From Talpa occidentalis (taxonomy: Eukaryota > Chordata > Mammalia > Eulipotyphla > Talpidae), in contig NW_023601433.1 of assembly GCF_014898055.3 (NCBI RefSeq), positions 73,143,683 to 73,207,682 on the forward strand: a stretch of DNA of 64,000 nt, written 5' to 3'. This document shows, piece after piece, positions 32,691-43,640 of this stretch. Under the pieces are notes generated by a model, which saw only the letters and a program-made list of their open reading frames with translations, was not told where the DNA came from and did no database searches. Position numbers and translations under genes: made by a program. The first letter of the stretch is position 1. Every line of letters starts with the position of its first letter.

Positions 32691-33289
32691 ACCAAAACTG
32701 AAAAATACTCACTTCTGGGTATTTTTCAGGTGGCATCTTCAGAGAGCTAGAAGAGACTATAAAGAGGACTGTGGACTAAGGCATGGCTAATGTGGCTGGT
32801 GCATGGTGCATGGTGGTTTTCTTGCAAAATACAAGTGAATGGAGCTTCTTGGTCTCTTGCCATTCAGTAAAGAGGACAGGGGCAAGATAGGGCCTCGGTC
32901 AGAGCAAAGGTGAGGACTTGGGGGAACAGGAGGTACCCAGCCTGTCTCTAGACCTGGCTGGTACTGGGCACAGGGAACACGGGGAGCAGTTGATCATCTA
33001 TGGATAGGTGATATTTTTCAGAAGATACTGTTTTTCAGGAAGAAGTGAAAATCATATCTTTGGCATGAACCCCTCCTGATTTTTAAATGTTGGCAAGGGA
33101 CTCAATATAAAAGCCAAATGAAATATCCACAAGCAAAAAGAACCAGACAAAACACCCTCCCCCCACCAAAAGCCTGGCAGGTTAAACAGAAAGCATCCAG
33201 GTAACAACATGCTTTCCCCAATGCAGAACCCCAGTTGGTCAACTTGTCAGCTGACACCTCCCCAGGGATTCATGACCTCAAAAGATACC
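32691..33289. other. Unassigned
   Basis: Unique DNA. GTGCATGGTGCATGGTGG at 32800-32817 is a small tandem echo. No gene. Confidence 0.4.
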
Positions 33290-34200
33290 TTTCAAATACA
33301 AGCTTCTGAATATCTACCCCCTTCCTTGTGCCTGGGTTTATTTTTAAAGTAAGGTTTCCTTGTCTGTGTTCAGCTCGATGGGTGGAGAAAATAATTAGAA
33401 TTGATTTCTCTGCACCCATTTAGAAATAGAATAGGAGGCGACTTTTGTCTCTATACACAGGAGACGAGAGGAAAAAAAGAAAGAAACTTCCTTCCAATCC
33501 GTGTCTAATTCCATGGATAGTCTTCTCACTTTTTGGACTGTTTTAGTGGTGTCTTTTGATTACAACATTGGTTTGAAGAGACACTAATTGTACCCTGCTT
33601 ACAATGCTTGTAATTATGCGTATTACATTTTGATTCATTTCCATATGTCAACACCACTACGAGATGGGGGGGTGGGTGGCTGAGAACCGCTTTTATAATC
33701 GGTTATTGTCTACGAAAAAAAAATCCGCACAGAACATGAGTGAAGTGTTCTTTGTTGAAATTGGAAATAAGATTATACATAAAAGTCGTCCTCTGACATC
33801 CAGAAAATGGACAGTTTAAAATAAATTGCCACCGCTGATCAACAAGATTGCTAGCTCCCTTCTTTCCTTTTACACTAATGAGGGAAATACTTTTCAAGGC
33901 TCTAATAGCAATATGTTCAAGTGCGTCATTTCAATAGCTTTCTTCTTAATAAAAGATGACCCCAATATTCCCCCCTTAGCTGAAGACATTGTCCTACCCC
34001 CGACATGTTTGTGATTCGAAGCTCCTTGTGGAAAAGAAAAGAGAGCGAGAGAAAGGAGGGAGTAACCGGGAGGTAGGAGGAGGGAGGATAGTGACAAAGT
34101 CGCCCAAGATGGCAAAAACCGAGTGGCTTGGTGGCAGACAGAATCGGAGTCGCTCTGGGCTGGAGAGAGATGACTCTGAAGCCAATAATAAATAAATAAC
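33290..34200. promoter_or_regulatory. Non-repetitive AT-rich block, candidate conserved element
   Basis: About 0.9 kb has no recognised repeat. It is rich in homeodomain-type cores (GAAAATAATTAGAATTG, GACACTAATTGTACC, TTGTAATTATGCG) and isolated CpGs in AT-rich context (TACGAAAAAAAAATCCGC, TAATCGG). Such composition is common in conserved developmental enhancers. Conservation cannot be tested here. No protein frame is convincing. Confidence 0.35.
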
Positions 34201-34529
34201 CCAAGCAAAACAATCACTTCAAAGAGCCCGTGTGTGGCTGTCGCTTCCTCCTGAGGGCTTTTCCTGAGCCCTAACCCCTTTCGACAGAGCAGGAGATGAA
34301 AGCACTTGAGCTTCTTGGTCCACATTTCCACGCAGAGACCCAGGCAGGTGCTTGCCTGTGCCCCTGAGCTGGGGAGATGCAGAAGGTGGCTCCTGAGAGC
34401 AGATCACTAAGGTTTGGGTGAGCAGAGACACATGTGCTTTGGAGTAGGATTTGCAAAGGGCTTGGGTGGGGCAGACTCGGGTGTCCCTACACTTTACCCT
34501 TATATGCTGGGTGAATAAAGTGCTCAACT

Positions 34530-34890
34530 GTGCTGTGACCCCCTGAATTCATATGTTGAACCCTAAATCTCCAGAACCCCATAAGGTGACTATTTGGAGA
34601 TAGGGCCTTTAAAGAAGTGATTAAGGTAAAATGAGACCTTGAGGGTGGACCCTAATCCAATCCAACTGGTGTCCTAAGAAGAGAGAATTCTCTGGGGCAC
34701 AGCGCGAGACCAGGCGAGTGCACATAGAGGAAAGATCACTTGGGCTCACAGCAAGAAGGCAGCCATCTGCAAGCCACAGAGAGAGACCACAGGAGGAACC
34801 TGGACTTCCAGCCTCTGGAATTATGACAGGGTACATTTCTGTTGTTAAACCATGAAGTCTATGGCAGTTTGCTGTGGTAGCCCAGCAGTC
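34530..34890 (+). mobile_element. MLT1-type MaLR LTR
   Basis: CATATGTTGAACCCTAAATC, CCCATAAGGTGACTATTTGGAGATAGGG, CCTAATCCAATCCAACTGG, GTCCTAAGAAGAGA, GAACCTGGACTTCCAGCCTCTGG and TTCTGTTGTTAAACCATGAAGTC are in MaLR LTR order, plus orientation. Confidence 0.85.
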
Positions 34891-34958
34891 TCATAAACTG
34901 GGGGACAGAGTGCCTCTGCATGTGCCCCACCTGCAAAAGGAGAAGGCAAAGCCAGTCT

Positions 34959-35006
34959 TACCTGGGCTGCAGGGACACACTGGTTGCAGGGACACTGGCT
35001 GCAGGG
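34959..35006 (+). repeat. Three-copy short tandem repeat
   Basis: Units of GGCTGCAGGGACAC / GGTTGCAGGGACACT / GGCTGCAGGGACACAG, 15-18 bp each. Confidence 0.85.
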
Positions 35007-35074
35007 ACACAGCCTCCTGGGCTCAAATGTGGGAGTTTCTGGTCAGGGAGGCAGAATTTGTGTCAGTCAATATA

Positions 35075-35275
35075 CGTGTTTGACAATAATAATAGAAACT
35101 ACCATTCCTTGAGCCTTAAAGCATCAGCCTTATACAATTGCTCTGCAAGACTTGACTTGTGTTATCACTCCACCAGGCTTATGAACCAGACAGCTCTTAT
35201 TTCTACCCAAATGGGAAATCAGATGGAGCCAATGAGGATTTGAACCCACTTCTATTCACATAGGCTCACTAGACG
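35075..35275 (-). mobile_element. MIR SINE
   Basis: ACAATAATAATAGAAACTACC, AAATGGGAAATCAGATGGAGC and GAGGATTTGAACCCACTTC; the ends fit reverse MIR. Confidence 0.7.
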
Positions 35276-35934
35276 ACTTTGTGGTCTTCCACGTGAAAGC
35301 TGTTCAGGCCCATCATTTGGAAAAATGCCAAGGGAAAATGACCCCCCCCACCTCTTCCAGACATGCTTTCTCAGCCCTCTCCTCACCTTCCACCTAAAAG
35401 GGCTCGGATGACTTTCTTCCAGGCCCCTCCCATGGGAAACCCCCTGCGTCCAGGCTGGAGTTTAGGCTCTGGGTTGTGAGCAGAGATGAATTCTGCTTTG
35501 CAGGATGTCTTTTTTCATCTTGCATACTCCAGCTCCACAGCTTCTGTGGTGTCTGGGGGCCCTTCAGGGCCCTTCATATGGCATTTTGTAACTAGGGGAC
35601 TCCCTAGGGCTTTCTGCGACCTGCCCAGTTACCATACAGACTCTGGGCTCCTCTGCTCCCTGGGTCAGCTGGCTCTGCTGTCAGGATTTGTGGGGCCAGG
35701 TGCTCCCTCCTTAGAAAGCACTGAAGAAAAAAAAAGATGGTCCCAAAGGTGGCCTGCAGGTCTTCAGAAAGAAACCCAGCTCGGCCACACTTGGACCTGA
35801 GAGTTTGTTCTCGGCCACCCTCTGTTCTCGCCTGTGGTTAAGAGATGATTACTCACATTAACGCCTAACCTTCCAGTTGGGGAGGCTTTTCGGAGCAGAC
35901 ACCCCTCCCTACCACTCAGCAGGGAGAGGAGATG
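35276..35934. other. Unassigned
   Basis: Unique DNA. The frame at 35486-35800 (104 codons) has no known product. A9 run at 35727-35735. Confidence 0.4.
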
Positions 35935-36045
35935 ACCCCTGTTCTTCAGAGGAGACTGAGGTTCAGAGAAGTATAGCAGCGAGCTAAGGTCACCCAGGGA
36001 ACATGCTGGGACCAAGACACTATTCGGATACAAGGCTGTGTGACA
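35935..36045 (-). mobile_element. MIR SINE
   Basis: GGAGACTGAGGTTCAGAGAAG and GCTAAGGTCACCCAGGGAAC. Confidence 0.75.
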
Positions 36046-36339
36046 ACTAGTTTCCTGTGCGAACTGTTGGGCCGCACTGCCCGGAGCTGCTGCTCTGCCC
36101 AGGCCCTGTGCAAACTCCACTTGGGCAGGGCCTCCTGCTCTCCTGACCCCGGCCTCTCCACCAACATCCCCCTGACTTCGAGGCTGCCCTTCAAGAGCCT
36201 GTGTCCTCTCTTAGTCGTACCTGGCTGACCCTGCATCCCACTCTGGCTGCTTCTGCCTCCAGCCACCATGCAATGGGATATCCCTTTGGAACCATATCCG
36301 GCCAGAGACCTGCAGGAATCCAGCAGCATCCTCTGCTTG

Positions 36340-36530
36340 CTATTTTTTATTATTTTATTTTATATAATTTTTTATCATTTTTCATTTTTGTATAATGTAT
36401 GCATTTTCATCTTGGTTGCATTCCCCATACAATTCCCACCCCCCTTATTTTGACCCTACTCCCACCTCCCCACCTCCTAAAGTGTGTCTCTGGCTTATAG
36501 TTGCTTGTTGATTTTGATTTTTACTCTGCT
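36340..36530 (-). mobile_element. L1 3' UTR fragment
   Basis: TTGCATTCCCCATACAATTCCC, CCTTATTTTGACCCTACTCCC, GTGTGTCTCTGGCTTATAGTTGC and TTGTTGATTTTGATTTTTAC parallel the 3' UTR of the L1 at 60323-60951. Same lineage but more diverged. Adjacent T-rich sequence would be its tail. Confidence 0.85.
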
Positions 36531-37214
36531 TGCTTTTTGCCTCTGCATCATCTCTGCGGTCTTTTGAGTTGCTTCCCTTCATATACTATCTTGTGTATGG
36601 TCATCACAGCAATGTTGATTGGTTGGGTCCCCCCACGGTATCTGCCCGCTCAGAATGGCCTTGGCAACACGTGCAGAGCTGGTCTGGCCTGTTCAGTCCT
36701 GGTTCTCTTTGCATCAGGCCCGGTTCACACTTGATGTTGTGCAAGCAGTAGTGAGGCTTCCGCAATGAGTCCCTGTTCATTCCTACCACAGGGCTTTGCT
36801 GGGCACCTCCATGTGCCAGGCCTGGGATTAGAGGCCACCAAAAGAAACAGACACTCTTACCTTCTGCTGGATGGGTGTGAGGAGAGCAGAAGGAGGAAAA
36901 GAGATTGGAAACTAAGCAGGAGGGGCAGAAGGACAATGAGAGGAGGGAGAAGGGAGGAGGGAGAGGGAAGGAAAGAGAAGAGGAGGGCATGAGGAGAGAG
37001 GAGGGGCAGGCCTGTCTCAGATTAGCCAAAATGCCACAATCCCAAGAGAGATTTATTTCCTTACTTGCCCTGGAACTGTTCTATTACATGTCTCCTTGGT
37101 TTCCTTTTCTTTTCTTTTTTTCCTTTTCAACACTGAGTCCAAACAACTTGTTTAATGATTTTTTAAAGTGAGGGCTTCTTGAGCTTGCAAAGGTGGGAGA
37201 CTCTGCTGAGGTCC
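36531..37214. other. Unassigned, with long purine tract
   Basis: A purine-rich run of about 110 bases at 36885-37012 (GAGGAGGGAGAAGGGAGGAGGG type). The arginine- and glutamate-rich frames that cross it are artefacts. CCATGTGCCAGGCCTGGG at 36810 is MIR/L2-like. Confidence 0.4.
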
Positions 37215-37320
37215 AGCCAGATCATTTTACCGATGGGGAATTGAAGCTAGAACGGACTAGTGAGGTCCACGGCCCTGGTGTGTGAGGGGCAGAGCTGACG
37301 GACGATCCCAGGCAGCCCAC
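37215..37320 (-). mobile_element. MIR SINE, diverged
   Basis: CATTTTACCGATGGGGAATTGAAGC then AGGGGCAGAGCTGACGG. Confidence 0.6.
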
Positions 37321-37719
37321 TTCCCCCACAGATACAGGTCCTCAGGAGGCAGCCCAGCGAGAGGCCCTAGGACAGCGGCCAGGCTCGCCGGACTCAGGCC
37401 CCAGCACCCACCACCAGCATGAGCGGGAGGCTTCTCGCTTTCTGCCGGGCTCAGCAGTCCTGAGCACGGGCCGTGGGTTATAGGCAGTCATCACCCAAGG
37501 ACAGCTGCTGGCAGCAGTGTCGGGCCTGTGACTCCATTCTAGTCCTTCTGCTCCTTGGATGAATAATTCTGACAGGTCCTGGGGAAACCAAGCTCTGTTT
37601 CTCAGTGTGGCCATGACAGTCACCCTTAATTGACTCTTCCTCATTCCATCTTGTTGAACGAACACTCTCTTTAAATCAGTAATGACGGTGCTACCAGCTA
37701 TAGGTAATAGAGAGTGGAG
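37321..37719. other. Unassigned, CpG-containing
   Basis: CpG-containing unique DNA (AGCGAGAGGCC, ACAGCGGCCAGGCTCGCCGG at 37358-37392). The minus-strand 172-codon frame (37342-37860) spans this and an L2 and is not recognisable. Confidence 0.35.
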
Positions 37720-37870
37720 CTTGAGGGATGTTGTTTTGGAGAAGGTGATTGCAGAAGCCTCTCTGATGAGCAGGAGTTTCAACAGAGACCTGAGAAGAGG
37801 GAGGGAAGGAGAAGGGAGACTTTCTGGAGAAGGTCCTAAGGGAAGAGAAAATGAATGCAAAACCCCCCAA
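37720..37870 (-). mobile_element. LINE L2 fragment
   Basis: AGAAGCCTCTCTGATGAGCAGG, TTTCAACAGAGACCTGAGAAGAGG and GGAAGGAGAAGGG resemble reverse L2 (GGCCTCTCTGAGGAGGTGACATTTGAGCTGAGACCTGA). Confidence 0.55.
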
Positions 37871-38035
37871 TGGGAGGGAGCCTAGATTCTGGAAAAGAGC
37901 AATGCAGCCCTGCAGCGGGAGGGGATGAGCCCAGAGAGAGTGATGGGGGAAGTAAGAAGATCTGTGTTAGAGAAGAATACATTTCTCCAACTTCACACAC
38001 CAGGGTTAGATTTTGGACCCATATCTTTCTTTTTC

Positions 38036-38271
38036 CTTTTTTGCATGGAAGAGCTGGGGTACAGGCCAGAGGTGCAGGGGATGAGAGAATTCACCAGAGA
38101 CAGAGTGGGGAACAGAACAGGCGGATTGACTGAAAGACACTGCTGAGGGGAGCAGCGGGCGAGACAGGAGAGGTCTGCTGTGCCGTGTGGGTAGCTCCCT
38201 GGCCGGAGATTGAACTCAGGCCTCTGTGGTGACAGCACTGAAACTTATCGCCTAGGCCACCAGAGAGGTCC
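38036..38271 (-). mobile_element. tRNA-derived SINE, subfamily B
   Basis: Minus strand begins GGACCTCTCTGGTGGCC and ends near CCAGCTCTTCCATGCAAAAAAGG. The poly(A)-like tail is degraded and no clear target duplication is seen, so it is probably an older copy. Confidence 0.9.
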
Positions 38272-38337
38272 GAGCAAACCTCTTTCTGAGTCAGTCTTGT
38301 CATCATCCCAAGCACCATTCTCAAAATCTTGATTGCA

Positions 38338-38770
38338 CAGGAGAAAGAAAGGAGAGAGGAAAGGAAGGAAGGAAAGAAAGAAGGAAGGAAGGAAGAAAGG
38401 ATGGATGGATGCATAGGTGGAAGGTGGAGAGATGGAAGGGTGGCAAGAAATGAAGAAGAGAAAAAGAACCATGATGGGTGGATAGTTGGAAAGAAGGTAA
38501 GATGGATGGATGGATGGATGGATGGTGGGATGGATGGATGGATGGATGGATGGATGGATGGAGGGAGGGAGGGAGGGAGGGATGGATGGATGGATGGATG
38601 GAGGGAGGGATAGAAGAAAGGAAGGGAGGGAGAGAGGGACAGATGAATATAGATGAACAGATGAATATGTGAAATGATGGCAAATATGAAGGAGAATAAG
38701 AGGAAAGAAGATGGATCAATTGGTGGATATATGGATCAAATAAACAAATGGATGAATGATGCTAGCATGA
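38338..38770 (+). repeat. (GGAA)n, (GGAT)n and (GGGA)n tandem block
   Basis: About 430 bp of tetranucleotide repeats: GGAA units at 38352-38400, GGAT units from 38400 to 38610, with a pure GGGA segment at 38561-38581, then decaying GATGAATA-type units. All frames in it are repeat artefacts. Confidence 0.95.
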
Positions 38771-39424
38771 CAGGGAGGAAAGAAAGAAGGAGGAAGAGAG
38801 GACAGATGGATTTTTAAAAGTATTTAACTTCCCTGCTTCCTATGCTCCATCTGACCCACTGGAGAGTCACCCCTCTCATTCCCCTCCCCCACAACCCCTC
38901 TGGCTGTTGAACTCACTGAGCCCTCACCCCAGAAAGGTAATTCTACCCTCTAATTACAGCACTTGTAAAAGTAAGTGAGGGCTCATTCTTCAGAAATAAA
39001 TCAATACAAGTTAAAAGGCCATCCTGTTTGTTTCTGTAACAATGCTCTTTAGAAAATTGGGTGCTGTTCCATTTGCTGACGGGTACCCCATCCGTCATCA
39101 GCAGCCAGAGTCACATCACATTATGTTGCCAAACATAATATAGCATGATCGGGATGATGCATCAAATTGGAGATTGGCAGGGAAATGAATTTTAGCGGAG
39201 AGATCTCACTTGAGAAAATATAAAGCCAGGAAAGAGGAAAAGCTTAGAGGGAGTTTTCATAATCAGAGATGGGATTTAGAAAGCTCAATTGTGCAGGGTT
39301 CCGAAGATCAGGAAAATGCTAGCAGTAACAAGATATAGTCTTAGAAAAACAAATAAAAACAATAGTTAGAAGAAAAGAGAGCACACGACTATCAGAAGTG
39401 TTCCCTCTCTTGAGACAGACAACC
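38771..39424. promoter_or_regulatory. Non-repetitive block, candidate regulatory element
   Basis: 39000-39250 is unique. TGACGG (39077-39082) and CCGTCA (39092-39097) form an inverted pair of TGACG-type bZIP half sites nine bases apart. Functional meaning is inference. Confidence 0.3.
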
Positions 39425-39565
39425 CCCCATAAATAAGTTGTGTCATTCCCATTATATGGTCAGGAAAGTTGAGGTTCAGAGAGGTTAAGTGAGTTCCCCA
39501 GGGTCACACAGCCATAAAGCAGCAAAGCCAATATTTGAAGTCAGATTGGCTGATGCTGGAACCTG
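39425..39565 (-). mobile_element. MIR SINE
   Basis: TGAGGTTCAGAGAGGTTAAGTGAG, GGTCACACAGCCATAAAGCAGC, ATATTTGAAGTCAG. Confidence 0.85.
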
Positions 39566-40689
39566 GGGGACCAAGGCAAATGGATGAACTGGAGATGGTT
39601 TCCTACTTCGGTGTCAACACTACTCTCAATTTTCTGGAAAGTTTGGAAGCAGTCCACACAGATAATGCATTCTTGCCAGGGACGCATGCCTGGTCTGGGT
39701 GTGCCTGGCAGCCTGTACTCCTCTGTGTCTACAAAGAAATAGCAGTGGTTCGAGAAAGGGCTTCTGTTCTTCTGGGCAGCCTGAAGCTCTGCCTGAGGCT
39801 GGTATATCTGTGGGTACTGAGTAGGAGTTTAACTTTGCACCACGGGCAGGGTTCAAGGTTAACACGCCTCTCCTCCACTTACGACCCCAGCTGGGACCTC
39901 AGTTCCGCTCGGGCTGGGGCTTGGAGGATGGTGGCGGTTCAGTCAGAGGCGTCACTCTGCCCACTGTGCCCTTTCTCTGTCACTGCTGAGCAGCTTCTTT
40001 CTCACAGCCACATGGCCTCTTTTTCCTGGCTGATTCAAACTGGTGAGATGGGCAAGTGAATTTCAGACCGTGCAATGGGACTTGAGCACGGACCCTACTT
40101 AGGGGAGTTAGGCACTGAGTTAGGGAGAACACAGAGACACACACATGCTATGCTTTCATTTCTTTGTAAATGTTCTCATATCACAAGTGCTGATTAACAG
40201 GACCAGACTCACAGTGGAGTTTATAATTGGGAGCTTAGATTCTACATGGATATTCAATCATAGAAGCATAAAGGAGAGAGTGATCAACAGAGGTAGGGGG
40301 AAGCGGTGAGTTCTAGTTGGGTTTTGAGGTATAAATAAGAGTTTGGTAGCAGGCAAATATATAAGAGCTAAAGACAGTCCAAAAAAGATGTTAATGGGTA
40401 GAAAGCAGGAGGAAATGACATGATTGGAGTATAATTCAGGAAAGGGGTGTTCCCTGCTTTGTCAAGTGAGGGTGGAGGAAGGATAGGAGATGTTATCAAA
40501 CCTTTTTAGGTTAGGCACCATGTAACCTTTCTGTGGACGGTACTAAAGACCATCCAGTTTCCATGTGCCAAAAACTTTGTGTTTTCCAAACCTGGAGTGA
40601 ATTAACTGAGATGCACAAGCCTCTGGGATGTTAACAATTATTTTTCTCCCTTGCAAAACCTCCTTCCCTGCAAACGATAGGAGACAGTC
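39566..40689. other. Unassigned 1.1 kb
   Basis: Unique DNA. The plus-strand 174-codon frame (39535-40059) begins inside the MIR and has no recognisable domain, so it is not called. Confidence 0.4.
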
Positions 40690-40780
40690 TCTCTGCTTCA
40701 ATGGACATCAAAGTCACCTGGGGCTCTTGCGTAAATGCGGATTCCTAGGCCCCGCCCCAATGACTGGGCTCCTCCGACCA
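40690..40780 (+). mobile_element. MER5-type hAT fragment
   Basis: CATCAAAGTCACCTGGGGCTCTTG, TAAATGCGGATTCCTAGGCCCCGCCCC follow the MER5A core. Confidence 0.75.
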
Positions 40781-42249
40781 TATCTGGAGAAGCACCTTTC
40801 CCCACAGACCCTGAGTGAGGCCCCAGAGAGACAGACTCCTTTATGCTGCAGCAGCCACACCAGGGATTTGAAATCACTAATAGACATTCCCCAAAGGAGG
40901 CAGAGTTGTTTCAAGTCAGGAAGAAGGGAGGCGGGGCAGGGCTCTAGATTTCACAGCAAGTACTTTGTGAAATCACAACGGCATACATCGCTGTAGAGCC
41001 ATAGCAGCGCCTTATTAAAAAAAGATCAGGGGGGCCCTTGGAATTGATCATAAACTATTTCTGTCAATGTCACACACAACCGTGTTTGGGGAAGTTTGCG
41101 GCCACATCTGCTAAATTGAAAGGCTTTGGGATTTGAAAACAAACAAATAATAAATAAATGAATACATAATAAAATGAATGGGAGGGGGAATCTCACTTTG
41201 AGTTAGGAGATAAGAAATCTTAAGAGAAAAGAAAGTGCATCCACTTTGTGTGTGTATGCAATACCAAGCTTACAAGGGTGTTCAAGGAATGACAATCGAA
41301 AAAGTGAAGCAACGAAGGAAGGATAACATTTCAAGGGCAGTCTGAAGGCAGCTTCATTGCCAGTTCCTCATGTCAGTTTCAGCAGTAGGATATACTCGTT
41401 GTTAAAATGAATTGCAAGTTTGGACAACCTGCGCATCCTCCTAAGCAGCTGTTTGCTGACGGAGCGGAGGAAAGTCACATGTAGTCAGAAAACAGACTTA
41501 AGAGAATTCTTGTTGGCAGAACAGAAAGAGGCGTTGAAAGACATCCACTGGTTGTACATGGTAAAGTAAGGCCTGGACAGGAAAAACCCACAGAGGATCA
41601 CACAGTCCCCAGCCTCTGGACCAGGGCTAGAAACCAGGCCTCACACACCTCACCCTGTATTTCCTGCTTCTGTTCCATGCAGTAAAAGCCCAAAGCAGAA
41701 ACATGTTGAAGATCAAATCTTTAGGATCCTCAGAAGCACAGGGGAGCCAGTTGCAGGCATAGCTCCCTGAGCCAGCTCAGAGTGTCAAGTAGGACACATA
41801 TATAGGAGCATTTTATGTGATGTCTGTGGCACCGAAACTGATGGAGTGAGGGGGCTGTTGCACACATAATCTTGATTTTTCTAAGAGACCACATTTCTCA
41901 ACAGGTGCTGTTGGGAGCTCAGGCCCTGGGGGCCTCAGTGATGGAGAAGACCAGGCAGGGTCAGGCGCTTGTCTTTTATCTCCCTCATCCCCTATGCTGC
42001 TCCCTCCCAGAGAACCATTTACACATTGATTAGGGCATTCCCCACACTATTCTGGAATTCCCTACTTGTGGTCTGTGGGCATCTTATGGGTTGGGATCCC
42101 ATTGTGTCAAATGTTCCCAAGAGGGGAATCATTCTCAACACCACATGACACTGTGAATGTGCTTACGTGGGAAGGGGAATTGGCGTAGGTGGCCATTGTG
42201 TCAATGTTTAATAATATCCCGGTTGGAGCAGATACTGGCAAACAATGAT
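40781..42249. other. Unassigned 1.5 kb
   Basis: Unique DNA with AATAAATAAATGAATACATAATAAAATGAATG at 41148-41179, and a possible diverged MIR around 41540-41660 (GGTAAAGTAAGGCC... AGGATCACACAGTCC). No gene. Confidence 0.4.
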
Positions 42250-42450
42250 TGCGTTTGCTGAGCTTTCTCTTCATGCTCAGCCTTGAGTTAAAGATTACAC
42301 AAGTTAATTCCCTCCTGCTGAATCCTCAGAACTACTCTGTAAAGTAGGCACCGCTGTTACCCCTGTTTACAGACAAAGAGACTAAGGTTCAGAGCCAACT
42401 CACTAGCTAGGAAGAGCTGGTGCTGGGCTTGAATCTCATGAAGACTACAG
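42250..42450 (-). mobile_element. MIR SINE
   Basis: TTGCTGAGCTTTCTCTTCATGC, GAACTACTCTGTAAAGTAGGC, ACAGACAAAGAGACTAAGG and GGGCTTGAATCTCATG. Confidence 0.8.
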
Positions 42451-42489
42451 ACTTTGCAGCCCTACATCCCCTGCCCTGCAGTTAAAGAC

Positions 42490-42590
42490 TTCTGCACCCT
42501 TTGCAGATGAAGAAACCAGGCTCAGGGACAGGGGGCGTCTTGCCTGAGATCCAAGAGCAGGTAAGTGGCAGAATCAGTTTCCAAATGATA
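42490..42590 (-). mobile_element. MIR fragment
   Basis: TTTGCAGATGAAGAAACCAGGC then CTTGCCTGAGATCCAAGAGCAGGTAAGTGGC. The 'GTAAG' here is MIR, not a splice donor. Confidence 0.75.
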
Positions 42591-43534
42591 ATATCAGTTG
42601 TAGAGGAAATATTGGTAGCAGGGGGTGGAGAAAGAGGGAGAATCTTTATTCCCCAGCCTGATTTCTGGGTACCCAAGGAGATATTCTTGAGGTTGGATGT
42701 AAGAAATTCCCGACACCCGAGAGGCGGTACCATGCCGGGCCAGTGTGTGCTGAGGCTAACTGGGCATACCTTCCTGGACCAATTGCTGGAAAATGTGCAA
42801 ACGCAGAAATATTTCCCCTGCAGAGCAGGGTGGTGTGCAGCTGTGGAGTCCTGCAGAGCTCGCTGGCCATGACTCACCCCCTCCACAGAGCCGGCCTGGT
42901 CATTTTGGGTGGAGATCAGGAACACACAAAGTTGCATTTGATGTTTATGCCTCCCAAAGGACCTATCAGATTTGCTGCCAAGACACCCCCTTCCCGACCC
43001 CATCCTCTCTCCAACTGAGTTTTCAGAAACATAGATAAGGCAAGGTCCTGGGAGTAAGAACAGGGGGACAAAGAGAGGAGAACGCTGATAGAGTGCCTAC
43101 TGCATGCCAAGCCTGGCTGAGTAATTTACACATGTTCCAAACTCTTGCTTTTCAGAGGCTGAGCTCTGCAGCATGGCCTGCCCCTCCAAGTTGATGAGAA
43201 AGGCAAGATTTCAGGTCCTGCATTAGGCTGGATTGTCTGCTCAATCTTCTCTTAATGACATCCCCCAGGGGATTTGTGTGCATGTCATATCAGCCCTGTG
43301 ACCCCCTTCTGATGGAAGCATGCCAAACCCCATTTTGTAGAGAGAAATCTAGGCTCTGAAAGACCAGAATTTCCAAAGATCTCCTAGGAAGGAAGAGGCC
43401 ACACTGCCATCTTTGGGGTCTGCCTGGCCCCGGGACCCGTGATGGTGGGGGGAACTTACCAGCCAAACCACTAGAGTTCTAAGGCTTAGGGATCATAATA
43501 AAGGCAGGGGAGTATGTAGGAAGAATAACTTGGC
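42591..43534. other. Mostly unassigned
   Basis: Includes a MIR fragment on the minus strand near 43080-43150 (AGAGTGCCTACTGCATGCCAAGCC) and another near 43330-43380 (CATTTTGTAGAGAGAAATC). The 173-codon minus-strand frame (42482-43003) begins in unique DNA, ends in MIR and is not recognisable. Confidence 0.4.
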
Positions 43535-43640
43535 CCATGTCAATGGTTCAAGTCAGTTCTGCCACCAACTTGCTAAGCTATCTCTCTAGAACTCAGCTAT
43601 CCCACCCATGAAATGGAAGGAAGGAGGCATCATTTTCAGG
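43535..43640 (+). mobile_element. MIR fragment
   Basis: AGTTCTGCCACCAACTTGC, AACTCAGCTATCCCACCCATGAAATGG. Confidence 0.65.

Noticed and set aside
36885..37012. Arg/Glu-rich coding region
   Set aside because: Translation of a simple purine tract.
37342..37860. 172-codon minus-strand frame
   Set aside because: Runs through an L2 fragment and unique DNA, no recognisable family.
38321..38719. 132-codon proline/serine/histidine protein (IHPSIHPS type)
   Set aside because: Pure translation of the GGAT tetranucleotide repeat.
39535..40059. 174-codon plus-strand frame
   Set aside because: Starts within a MIR, and the product is not recognisable.
42555..42575. Splice donor CAGGTAAGTGGC
   Set aside because: It is the common MIR sequence GCTAGTAAGTGGC; no exon is supported.
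42482..43003. 173-codon minus-strand frame
   Set aside because: Overlaps MIR, no recognisable family.
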